DNA of 64,000 bases from Phocoena phocoena (taxonomy: Eukaryota > Chordata > Mammalia > Artiodactyla > Phocoenidae): assembly GCF_963924675.1 (NCBI RefSeq), contig NC_089232.1:34429312-34493311 (forward strand). Reading direction: 5' to 3'. Shown piece after piece: positions 13,600-30,400 of the stretch; positions within the stretch are counted from its first letter, which is position 1; each line of letters begins with the position of its first letter. The position numbers were made by a program, and so were the translations under genes. The notes beneath the pieces are model-generated. The model was not told the DNA's origin and searched no databases. It was given only the letters and a program-made list of their open reading frames with translations.

Positions 13600-14740
13600 A
13601 GCGGCCTAAAGTCTAGCGACTGGGCAGCCAGATTCTTCCCCGCGTAACCCCTCTTGGCCTCCCCAATTCCACCCTGGGTCCCCCAAACTCGCGCCCCGCC
13701 TCCCCTCGCCCTGCGTCCTTCTCCATCGCAAACCAGGCTCAACCCTGGCCTCGACGCCTCGCACGGTGGCCCCCTCTGCGCCCGCTCCCGGGGTCTCAGC
13801 ACGGCCCTCACCCCTGCCGAGGCTCGGAAGCCCCCGGTGCCCCTCGCTGCTCCCAGGCCCTGGGCGTCGGGGGCGTCCGTGCCAAGCGGGGAGCGTAGCA
13901 GTCGGGAGAGGGCGCCCGGGAGGCCTGCGCCCGCGGGAGGTGACTCTCGGGCCTGGGACTTCGGGGTCTGGGAGCGGGAGTAGGGGGCAGGGAGTTGAGA
14001 GTGGGGTGGGAGCGGGATTACGGCTTCGACTGGCGTCTTAATCTGATAAGAAAAAAACAAAAACAAAAAATACCACCAAACTAACGACACTACAAGGCCA
14101 AGCAGATTTCCGCCGACTTAGCCCTCCGGGAAACCGGCTGGTATCAAAGTCGTGGATCCCAAGTCCCCGCGCGGGTGGCAGCCTTCGCGCCCTCCGAGGA
14201 GAAAAGTAAAGGAAAATAAACCGCGCAGCCATCAGGCCCTAGAGACAGAGGGGTTAATGAGCTAACGAGGCCCCGCGCTCGCACCACACCTGAAGCATCC
14301 AGTCCCGCAGCGCACACTCCACCGGGGCTCAGACTGGCTGGGCCGCATTCGCAGACAGGTGGCGAGGCCGTCCTTTCCGGGCCCGGCCCCCGGGGACCGG
14401 CGAGCCGGCTCCAGTTGGGAGCACTGGCGCCCACCTGGCGGCCCTAGTGCCTCGTCCCTCTGTCCCCAACTCCCAGGACAGGGGACTCCACTCCGCGGCC
14501 GAGACACAGTGCCGCGTGCGCCCCGCGCTCTGCGCGCCCCTCCCCAAAGGGAGCCCAGGCACTCCCGCTCCTGGCTCCAGGGAAGCGGATAATTCCAAAG
14601 CACAAGCTTGGGGTTTGCTGCCCTACGACCAACGGAGACTTCGGTGAGCCCGAGGGGTCACGCGAGTGCGCCCACGCGCACAGGCCAACGGCGCCACGAG
14701 CTCAGCCAGAGCTGCGAAGCCCACTTGCAGGCGGCGGGAG
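13600..14740. promoter_or_regulatory. Intragenic CpG island in MEIS1 intron 6
   Basis: The segment is very GC-rich with frequent CpG, in contrast to the AT-rich sequence on both sides. Long overlapping frames on both strands are composition artefacts with no recognisable domain. A smaller CpG-dense part follows at 15110-15310. The position, about 3 kb inside intron 6 and 9-10 kb from the start codon, suggests an internal promoter or a Polycomb-type regulatory island; the role is inferred. Confidence 0.65.
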
Positions 14741-16700
14741 AGGGGCGCACACTGCTCATTCTATAGGTGGGGAGGGGAATAAAGTGCGAAGTTTTATCCG
14801 AGACCACTGCCTACCAATCTGCGTATCTCAAATAAAGGTAACTGAGTAACACCCCGAACTCTGGTCCTTTATCTTTGACTTTAATAAAATAATGATTCGA
14901 TGAGAAAATGGGGTATAAATCTTCATTTTGGAGGCAATTAAAGTGTTGATTTCATTCATGCCCCTAAGCGATTCTTGTAATTTGCTCAGATAGCTTTATG
15001 TACCCAGCACTCCGGAGCTTTTAGAATCCCATTTTCTAGTTAGGCTTGTTGGATTACAATTTTTATTCAACAGCAGTTACCCGAGGGTTCCTCATTGGAA
15101 TCTGCATTTAACAGCTCCGGGGTGAGGCCTGGCGGCCTGAACCAGGCGGGAGGCCGGGCAGCTGGCGGGGCCGGGACCCGGAGCCGCCTGCAGGTTTCCC
15201 ACCTCGGTGGGGACGCTCCAGGATTGCGCAGGCTGCCTGTTCCGAGTGTTGTCTACACTGCCAAAAGTTTGCAACTCGCCAAATAGTAGAAAGGACCCGG
15301 CGCGTTGGCGCTTTTAAATCTCAGCTTTGCCTGCCTTCCACTCGTCGTGGGAAAAGGAGGAATTCAGCCTCTGCCGCGGGGTTACCCAGAAAAATCCAAG
15401 CTGGGAATTTTTTTTAAGGGGGTGATATGGAGAGAAGCAAACTTTAAGATGACACCGAGACCGAGGAGTCGGGCATTCCGGCAAGGAGTCTGCAAGGCAG
15501 CCGCTGGCCAACCGTGATCATGGTAGAGCTTGCAAAGAAAACTCTGCATGACTGGTTGTCCTTTGGCCTAACAAAGGCAGGCTGCTGTCTCCCCCAAGAC
15601 GGGGCTCACGTGCCAAGTCAGAAAGAGAAACAACTCTGGGCCTTCACTTATAGGTGGAGAAGCACAGGAGGCCCGCCACCCAAATCTTTAGACGCGGTGC
15701 CACAATTCGCAACCGAGAGCTGTCCTGAGCCCTGCTTCATCTCACCCACTCCTCACGTTTTCACTTTCAGTGCATTTTTGCAACTCCTCTGGACCAATCC
15801 AGAGATACAGCGACAGGAGAGAGAGAGAGGGTGTGGGGGGGGGAGAGAGAGAGGAGAGAGAGACTGGGAGCAAACATCGGTGTTGGGGTGAGAGAGAAAT
15901 CCCCCCCCAGCAACTCCAAATAAAAGTCATCCCCACTTGGCAAAGCAGCGGAAGAAGGGCCTGGAGGGAGGATGAGAGAGGAGGGGGTGAAGCAAGCAGA
16001 GGCCGGCAGTTCAGAGCAGGGCGGCGCGAGGTCCTCCACCCGCCACACCGAGGGAGTCCCGGGGCGCCCCTGTCGCTGACACTTCCAAAAGCTGCCAACC
16101 CAGAGGGCCCAGAGCACGTACCAGCTGGAGGATGAGTGGAAAGGAGGAGGAGAAACGTCCATATTTATCTGTTTTTATAACCTCGGCCTGGTCTTATTTT
16201 TTCTATTAAGTACAATAAAATGGGCGAGCTTGCAGCGAGCACTGCACAAAGCAATGTTCAGTGAGGTCTAGAAGCGTTCGGCCGAGGAAAACTGACAAGA
16301 CAGGCTAATGAACCGTATAGACAGGGAGAAAATAGCCAGCATTTGCTAGATTTCAAACCCTCCCTGTCTCTCTTAGACCACCTATCTTGGGTTTATTCCT
16401 AATAAAATAAGAAATAAGCAGACCCTACACTTTTCTTCGAGACAGAAAGGGGGAAAAAAATGCTCCAGAACAAAGCCCTACAATCAGAGGCGGTCACTGG
16501 CAGTTAACACTCCTATTATTATAGAGGGTAAATAAAATAAAGACAAAAATTAAAAGCGACAAGAAACAGGTCAAGTTTGCAGGCAAAGCTTTTACAAGCT
16601 CATCTCTCCAGGTCGAATCCCAGAGCCAGCCTTAATGAAGCAATAATAGCCACATTATTCAAAAATTTTCATTTCGATGGAAATGTATCTAAAAGGGACT
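14741..16700. other. Intron 6 sequence between the CpG island and exon 6
   Basis: Mixed composition with no gene recognised. It contains the small CpG-rich part at 15110-15310, a G/A-rich simple repeat at 15816-15866 and AT-rich homeodomain-type words near 16180-16230 (TTTTATAACC, TATTAAGTACAATAAAATGG). Confidence 0.6.
15816..15866. repeat. (GA)n-rich purine tract
   Basis: GAGAGAGAG runs separated by a G-rich stretch; a polypurine tract able to form non-B DNA. Confidence 0.85.
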
Positions 16701-16807
16701 TAATCATATGCAAATAATAAAAGGAGGTGGTAGTGACCCAGCAAGCAATATGCATACAGATTTTTTTTTTTTTTCTCCCAGGGATGTTGAAATTGAAAAG
16801 CGCGTAC

Positions 16808-23866
<7,059 letters not shown>

Positions 23867-24032
23867 CGGCCTCCCTGGCTCCCTTCCTACTTCAACTTCT
23901 AATATATCCTCTTTAAGGCCAGTGTGAAAAGAAACAAATACGTAAACTCCCCCGGAAAAAAAAAATAAAAAGCACGACGAAAAATCCCTTAACGTCTCCA
24001 GCAACGTGAGCTACTGGTCCCAGATCTTCGGT

Positions 24033-24071
24033 CTATGGGACCTGAAGCAAAGCTCCCGAGTCACTGAGCAT
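24033..24071 (-). other. Upstream ORF in the MEIS1 leader (MLSDSGALLQVP)
   Basis: This twelve-codon frame starts at an ATG in a weak context (T at -3) and ends at TAG, about 165 bases before the main ATG. It is the uORF nearest the coding start and does not overlap it. Confidence 0.45.
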
Positions 24072-24163
24072 AAAAGCGCTCCGTTTCCAAGACAGCAGCG
24101 GGGGCAAAAAAAAGCAGATCTTCTTTCCCCAAAAAATCAGTTAAAAAAAAAAAAAAGCGCCCC

Positions 24164-24187
24164 TCAGACCCAACTACCAAATCTCAT
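24164..24187 (-). other. Upstream ORF in the MEIS1 leader (7 codons)
   Basis: An ATG in a fair context (GCC ATG A, purine at -3) opens a seven-codon frame MRFGSWV that stops at TGA, about 300 bases before the main start. Of the three leader uORFs it has the best initiation context, so it could damp translation of MEIS1. Its function is inferred only. Confidence 0.5.
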
Positions 24188-24205
24188 GGCTTTCTGCCAC
24201 TCCGG

Positions 24206-24215
24206 CTGTCAATCA
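24206..24215 (-). promoter_or_regulatory. Perfect PBX-MEIS/PREP composite binding site, TGATTGACAG
   Basis: The minus strand reads TGATTGACAG: a PBX half-site (TGATTG) fused to a MEIS/PREP half-site (TGACAG), which is the established decamer bound by PBX with MEIS or PKNOX. It lies about 340 bases upstream of the MEIS1 start codon, so the gene product could bind its own promoter or leader. Occupancy is inferred. Confidence 0.7.
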
Positions 24216-24227
24216 CAGGCGAGGTTG

Positions 24228-24251
24228 TCAACGTGGTGAATGAATGATCAT
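24228..24251 (-). other. Upstream ORF in the MEIS1 leader (MIIHSPR)
   Basis: This seven-codon frame starts at an ATG in a weak context (C at -3) and ends at TGA. It lies upstream of the PBX-MEIS composite site and would be in the leader only if transcription starts above about 24.25 kb. Confidence 0.4.
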
Positions 24252-24357
24252 CCGCTCAGTCTTCTTCTGGTCAGAACACCTCAAATGTTAATATTCAAAT
24301 GCACAAAGCCCTAGCGCTCGCTTCCCTTGAATCAGTCCTAATTCCTAATCAGTTTCT

Positions 24358-24395
<38 letters not shown>
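24358..24395. repeat. (CT)n/(GA)n microsatellite at the upstream edge of the MEIS1 leader
   Basis: A near-perfect run of about 16 CT units is followed by CCCTCTTTGC. Read on the MEIS1 strand it is a GAGA tract. It sits near the presumed start site, where such tracts can bind GAGA-type factors or vary in length. Confidence 0.9.
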
Positions 24396-24479
24396 TTTGC
24401 AACTGCTGCACTGGAGGGAGATTAGAGGAGGAGGGTTAAAAAAAAATGTCTGTCTGAGTTTGTCTTAAAGGAGCCACGA

Positions 24480-26150
24480 TCGATGCTGCCCGCTTGCAGT
24501 CCCCGTGCGTGTGTAAAGTGTGTGTTGCACAGGCGGAGAGGTGGATTCCGACCAGAATGCTAGAACCCGGAAGTAGTGGTGGCCATAACAGGTCGCGTCT
24601 TACACAATGCATTGGGCTGCAGCAAGTAGGCTCCTCGGCAGGGGTGGGTGCGCGAAGCGAGCTCTGGCCGCACTGGAGAGGCAGAGAGGCGCTCCATTAA
24701 ATCGCACGCCCAGGCACAAACACCCACACACCCAGGGCACACGCGCACAAGCGCGGGTAGTAGACCCCGGCCGCCGGCTTTATTTTCCGTATGCTTTTCT
24801 CTCCCTCCCCCTCCAGACTCTCTCTCCAAAGCTCTCTTGAAATAGATTGGGAATAAAAGCGGGGCAGGCAGCAGCGGGAGTTATTTTGCACAGGGCTCCG
24901 TGGATTGACTTCCTGACTTTCCTCGAAATTATTGGGGTCTGCCAGTATTTTTCGGGGCGGAGGGGGGCTGGTGCAGAAAGTAGTGGATTCTTAGAACCAA
25001 ACACACCACGTAGAAAAGTCAAACCAGGAGCGAAGAGGAGGAGGCGCAGGAACAGGGCTGGGAAAGGCTGTGCTAAGAAGTCCCGAGAACGTGGGGTGGA
25101 GATGGCTGGGGCTTTCTGCAGATCCACCTTAGAGGGTTTTTTTTTTGCTGTCAGAGGTGGACACCCGGCCCAAGGAAAGGAAATGCTTGCGTTTTCTCAC
25201 TTTGGGGATCTGGACGCCCCCACCTCCTAGTCCCGGAGGCCTCCAGCCCCAGCTCCGGCGTCCTGCGCAAAGTGAGAGAGGAAGGGAGGGAACAATGAGC
25301 CGAGAGCCGGGAATGTGCCCCCAGCGCCTGTTTACAAACACGAAGCTATTTATGATCGCCGGAAAGCGAAACCCGACGCGGGCTCTGGGCAGCCCGACCT
25401 CGCGGGTGGAGCCCGGGCCAGGGAGCCGCGGGGAGGGAGGCTCTTTCTCCGACCCGCTCCGGGCGAGGCGGCCGTGCGCCCAGGGCGCGGCGCGGCGGGG
25501 TCGGCGCGCTCGTCTGGGGTTGCAGCCGCGCTGCCTTTGTCTTCGAGGCGCCGAGGGTCTCCGGCCTCGGCCACGCTCTTTCCCCGGCGACGCCCCGCGC
25601 TCTCCTCCCCATGCCCTTCTTCCCCCCCACTCCTCTTTCCGATCCCCAGTCCAGCTCAGGGAAAACTCCCAGTGCCAAAGAAAAAGAAATTCACTTCGGG
25701 GGCTGAGATTTCAGACAAAAAGCTGCCCCTACCCACAACTCGGAGGCCCCAACCAGCCACTAATTTGAACTTTCTCCCTTTCAATACCTATTCTCCGGTT
25801 TAAGCAAACAAAAAATTCCTTTTCTTCACTCTCCCGCTCTCAACCTGCCCTTTACTAGTATATTATTATATTTATTATTTTCGTTTTTATTTTTCTGCCC
25901 GCCCGGCTCTGATCTGTCGAGATGGCTCAGCCGCAACAGCTCGACCAGCGGGTTGGAAACCTCACATCCCGGAGCAGGGCTCGCAGCTCGCTCGGCTCGG
26001 AGCACGATTTTTTTTCCTCCCTCCAGTTGAAACCTCGCAGAAAACTCCCCCTGCGGTCGAGTGGAAAATGAGCTCACCCAAATCTCGGTAGGCAGCCGGG
26101 GAGGAGGGCTCGGCCAATCAGGAGACGCTCCCGCCAAGGCAGCAGCTTAT
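24480..26150. promoter_or_regulatory. MEIS1 promoter CpG island
   Basis: The segment is GC-rich with many CpG dinucleotides, most dense at about 25370-25620 and 25900-26150. It lies directly upstream of MEIS1 exon 1. Several long overlapping frames on both strands are typical of GC-rich DNA and show no recognisable protein. CpG islands of this size are usual at promoters of developmental regulators and are commonly bivalent in embryonic cells; that state is inferred, not seen. Confidence 0.75.
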
Positions 26151-26153
26151 TGG
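26114..26153. promoter_or_regulatory. Pair of CCAAT boxes in opposite orientation (candidate NF-Y promoter)
   Basis: CCAAT at 26114-26118 (in GGCCAATCAGGAG) and its complement ATTGG at 26149-26153 (in TTATTGGCTG) lie about 35 bases apart in GC-rich DNA, about 2.25 kb above the MEIS1 start codon. Closely spaced NF-Y boxes are a common core-promoter signature. They could mark an upstream MEIS1 start or a divergent plus-strand transcript. In human, an antisense RNA (MEIS1-AS3) is annotated head to head with MEIS1; that recollection was not checked. Confidence 0.45.
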
Positions 26154-26160
26154 CTGCGGG

Positions 26161-26190
26161 GAAAATCAATTATCAAATAATCGATCAGCA
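26161..26190. promoter_or_regulatory. Cluster of TGAT/ATCA homeodomain half-sites
   Basis: ATCAAT, ATCAAA, TAATCGATCA and neighbouring half-sites fall within 30 bases, directly beside the CCAAT pair. These are core recognition words for PBX and other homeodomain proteins. Density alone suggests a regulatory module; no binding is shown. Confidence 0.4.
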
Positions 26191-26199
26191 GGGAGCTTC

Positions 26200-27400
26200 G
26201 ATCTGCCGGGAAGGCAAACTGCCAGTCCGGATTCCCGCCCTGATTGTGGCCAAAAGGCTGACTCCCCCGAAGCAGCCGGCCCTTAGCTCCCATCGCCCCT
26301 ACCCTCATCCCACCCCGCCAGCTGCGGACCAACCCAAAGCGGGGGAGGTGAAGGAAGGGGGAAGAGTTTTGAGAAAGATTAGGGGCTCGTATCTGCATAG
26401 ACTGTTTGGAAAAGATTAGGAGCTCTCAAATGTATTGAAGCCAACTCTTAATACGCAAACTAAAAGAATTCGCATCGGTCCGAGAGACAGGACTGAAGTT
26501 TCTGTTTGAGTGGGCTTTCGAGGAGCAGGGGACACAGGGCGAGCATCAGAACGTAGATCTGGAATCAGATTCCACCAAGCGCACGTACCTCCCTAAGCGT
26601 CATGTATTGCTTCTTTTAATACTTCTCACGCGTCAACGCCCAGTTCCCCCCAATAGTGGAGTTTTCATAAAGCCGAGCATCAGAGCCTTCCCAGACTCTC
26701 GCACATCACCCCCGCCCCGACGCCGTACTCGCCCCATGTGTTCCCGAAGGGCTGACACGTTCACCCAACGCCTTCAGATGCGTTTTGCCTTGAAAGAGCT
26801 CCGACTGTTAAAAAAAACTCATCCTAGGATCCCCCATCATTTGCATCTCTGTCTTCTCTCTTCATTTCTCCCCCCACACCCCAAGTTTTAAGATCTTTTA
26901 CTTTTCACCATCGCAAAATGTAGAGTTTTCTGGTACAAACGCCTCGACACACCACGCGGGAACTTAAGGCAGGCCCGTGTGTCAGAGCCCAGAGGATCCA
27001 GGTGAATTACCAGCGCCTTTGTGCCACTGCCTGGCAACCCCGAACCCCCACCCCGCCGGCCCTTCCCCAACGTGAACTTGGAAACAGAACTCAGGCCAGG
27101 ATGGGACCTCCCGGTGTCAGGAAGGCCATTTCTCTGTTTAATTCCTGGGAAGCTGCGCTGGCTGGGCCAGCCAACGCAATCCTTTTCCGATTACAGAGAA
27201 GACCAAACTGGGCCGGCCGCCTGCAAGCTCTTCCTGGAACCCCAGCCGGCAGCGGCCAACACCTGAGCGCCTTCCGACGGCTGCTCGCTGGGGTGTGAGC
27301 TCTTTCCCTCCAGCAGGCCCTCCCGATATCAGCGCGGCTGGCGGTAGTGGGGCACGAAGTGGGGGGGAGGGGAGCTTCAAGCCAAACACCGACATGGGCA
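26200..27400. other. Upstream flank of MEIS1, moderately GC-rich
   Basis: Unique sequence with scattered CpG (denser at about 27030-27360). It holds a POU octamer ATTTGCAT at 26839-26846. No gene is recognised; frames on both strands overlap and share no family resemblance. Confidence 0.5.
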
Positions 27401-30400
27401 CAGCTACGTTTATGATCCTAAAATGAACTGCGAAGGAGATTGTGTAAGTATAATTTAACCAAGAGAAATTTACTGCGAAATACATTTCTATGACCATGGT
27501 CTTTAACAGCCCTACGGGTTCTCGGGCAAAGACTTAGGTGGCCGACCGGTTTGGAGTTACCTCAAGTCTGCGGTCACGTTTTCAAATGTGGAAGAGGCCA
27601 GTTCTGGTATATATAGTTCTTTGACAATAGAATGCATTTTGTATTGATGCGTTCCGGTAAGTTTTCTCTTTTGTTTTCTAGCAGAGGTGGAAAAAGAAGG
27701 TTCAGGTAAATCTCTCCTTTTCCAACACAACCCCAAACTTCAAGCAGTAGAAGACTATTAACGCTCTTCAACCATGATCTTCAACTTTAAATTACCGACA
27801 AACAGTTTCCTTAAAGAATGAGATAGTTTGAGTTTGTGGGCTTAAACTAACCTCATTAGCTTTGAAAAGTGTCTTCTTCCTTCCCTCCCCTTCTTTCCAA
27901 GTATAGCTGTGAACCCGATGGTCCTAGGCCTTTATAAGATTAATTCTGAACAACCGAGAGACTAAAACACTTTTACAATGTAATTACAGTAGTACAAATT
28001 GTTTGCCCAAACCTCATTCTGGATAAGGATTTTACAATTAGCAAACAGTTATTACAGTTGGGGCTTGCTGAGAGAAGTTGCACAGAGGACTTCTGGAGTT
28101 GCAATATAGTAGCCATAAAAAAGACGAAGAAAAAAAACCTCCTTTAGCAGGCCAGCAATTAATCATCTATTAAAAGAAAAAGGAAAAGGGATAGTTCTAG
28201 GTACCTTAGAAAACTAGTACTGATATTTATAGCTGTTCTATGGCAGTGCCTTTTTCTAGCTTATCTCAGATACTTGCTTTTTAAGGCGAAAGTACTTTTA
28301 TTTTGCAAAAACTTGGCCTGGTGAAGGGTTCTGGCGCTTGCCCCTAGCTCTTTCGACATGGGCCTTCCATACCCAGCTTACCCTTCTCATCCCAGAGCAT
28401 CTTCCCAAAGACAGAGAACGAGGACTTTAAAGAGGCAGCCTGGGGCCTAGGTCTCTATTGTTTAGACCCTCAGGCAAGGAGGCATTTAAAACAAATAGTG
28501 CCCCTTTAGGCTGTTGGTACAGTCCTCCGGGAGAACTTCCCTCTAGTGTTCTGTTTTCCTATAAGGAATCGTGTCTTTGGAAAGACCTATATCCGGAATT
28601 AGGCTTTTGTCCCCGAAGTTCACACTGATGGGTCAGCTCCAAAACCCTCAGAAATTAAAAAGGCACCTCTTAAGGTAAAATGTGTGTGTATTTGCCAGCC
28701 CAGAATAAACAAAAGCCTGTTAATCAATCGAGTTTGGCAGCTGTGTTCACAGAATGATAAGGGTTTATCATCTGCCACCTAACTTTAAGATGCCTGTTAA
28801 AATGTTGTGATTACTCTTTAGGTTGTCCTGTGGGCTGGAGGCTTAGGGTTTGTTCTTCAAGAACATTCATCCTCTGAATCTCATCCCACATTAGCGTTTG
28901 CATTTCAAAAAACAGAAATAAGAGAAGGGAAAGACAGTTCAAAGAAAATAGATTTAAAATCTACTAGAGATAATAGAGGAATGTTGGAGATAAGAGCCTG
29001 GACGCCATATGAGAAAGGTACCAAAAAGTCAAAGCTAATGAGTGGCTGTGAGAAAAGTGAAATAAACTATTTAGAGGTCTATAAAAGGGAGAAACCTGGT
29101 TAGGTGATATGAAAGGGGGTTAACTGACAGGATTAGGGAAGACGTTAATCAAGTGCCCCAAAGCAATCTGGGCTATAAGAACCTGGAGATTTGTTTACTG
29201 CATTTTGCTTCAGAAAACAAAGAATGTCTGGGTCCAGTTCAGAAGTCAATGAGAGGTCAGCTGAGGCTCTCCAATCATCACAGGGAAAATACCCGTCACT
29301 ATATTCGGGCTGGATAATGCAAAAGTGAAGAAAAAAAATTTGGGTGTGTGTGTGTGTTTTCCTTACCACTTTTCTATTTCAAATCATTAAAATGCTTTGG
29401 TCTCTAGAGGGGGAAAATTACACTGGTTAACATAATTACTAGCTCTGACATTTTCAGAAGTTATAGAGGTCTTTTATTAATTAAATGGAGGGCTTAATAA
29501 AATATTCCTAATAAAATTTATGGTTGTCTTAAAACTTTCTAAACAGTGCTATAAATTCTTAATAAAATTAACTGGGAAATGAGTTATTAGCCCACACTTT
29601 ACCCTCTCCCCCTACTTCTACATAAGGAGCGTCTGCAGGATGAAAAGGGAAATAGAAGCCTTTTAGTAAAATATAAATATTAGCCAAAGTCACACATTGC
29701 TTTAGGAGAGGCAAAGTTTCAACTAAGTTATTTCTTACGGCTTCATCATCTGATATACCCCAAAAGCTATTCACAAAATTTCTAGAAAAGTTCTTCCCCC
29801 TTTCTACTAGGTATTATATATGCATGTATACATTAGCCCATTTGAAATACAGTACTTAATTTTCTGGTCTGAGTTGTATGTCAAGTTTAATAAAAAGCAT
29901 AGATACATCATGCAAAATTCCAATATAGAATTTTGAAGGTTCAGGTTGCAAATATTTTCTTCATCTGTTAGAAGATAATTAAAAATGAAATGCCTTGTAC
30001 TTTTTCTCAGTTTAATTTCTTAAAAGGTAACTTAAATAATAAACTTGTCAGTAACATTTCCCTCCAAACTCCTCATTTATAACAGTTGCTGCGTTATCTG
30101 AAGCAGCATTTTGGTGAGCGGATACACAAATCTTTTTCATATCGCTACATTTCAAAACTTTGTGGAGCTGTCTTAAGTTTGGGGATGCTTCTCTGTTTCA
30201 CTGATACAACACAGGCTGGCTGACTGTTTAAGATGAACAGTACACTCAGACACACTCCAAACTAAACCAAATAGCTTTGGTGGATGGTTCAACGTTTGAA
30301 GACTTGATCTTTTGTGCCGTCTACTGGACAATGGAAAAACTACAGTCTCTATGATTTAAGAAACTTTTTTCTTGTCCAGTATTTGGGGGAGGGGGGGAGT

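Larger units (their letters stand above)
1..16807 (-). other. MEIS1 intron 6, 5' portion (runs off the low end of the window)
   Basis: All sequence below exon 6 should be intron 6, because the next family exon is not found. It holds two old repeats near the low end (hAT-like and L2), one MIR, simple repeats and a CpG island. The stretches 1311-5984 and 6121-13599 are AT-rich and essentially unique, with no gene recognised. Human MEIS1 has a long intron here rich in conserved non-coding elements; which parts are conserved cannot be judged from one genome. Confidence 0.85.
23867..24420 (-). promoter_or_regulatory. MEIS1: MEIS1 5' leader and proximal promoter (exon 1 non-coding part; 5' end uncertain)
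   Basis: This sequence lies directly upstream of the start codon and is probably transcribed. From memory, human MEIS1 has a leader of a few hundred bases, which would put the start site near 24.3-24.4 kb. The segment holds three short upstream ORFs (24071-24033, 24187-24164, 24251-24228), homopolymer tracts (T or A runs at about 23958-23966 and 24143-24156), a perfect PBX-MEIS composite site and a (CT)n run at its upstream edge. The exact start site cannot be read from sequence alone. Confidence 0.7.

Noticed and set aside
14418..14445. CTCF-like word (CCACCTGGCGGC)
   Set aside because: At least two mismatches to the core consensus; too weak to call without occupancy data.
13575..14647. Frames of 90-171 codons in the intron 6 CpG island
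   Set aside because: Same composition effect; no similarity to known families and no splice context.
1..16807. Search for MEIS1 exon 7 (family sequence beginning PSWNRDHDD)
   Set aside because: No matching segment was seen on the minus strand. The exon probably lies beyond the low end of the window.
24847..25803. Frames of 110-207 codons in the MEIS1 promoter island
   Set aside because: Overlapping in several frames, Arg/Pro/Gly-rich, and located in promoter sequence.
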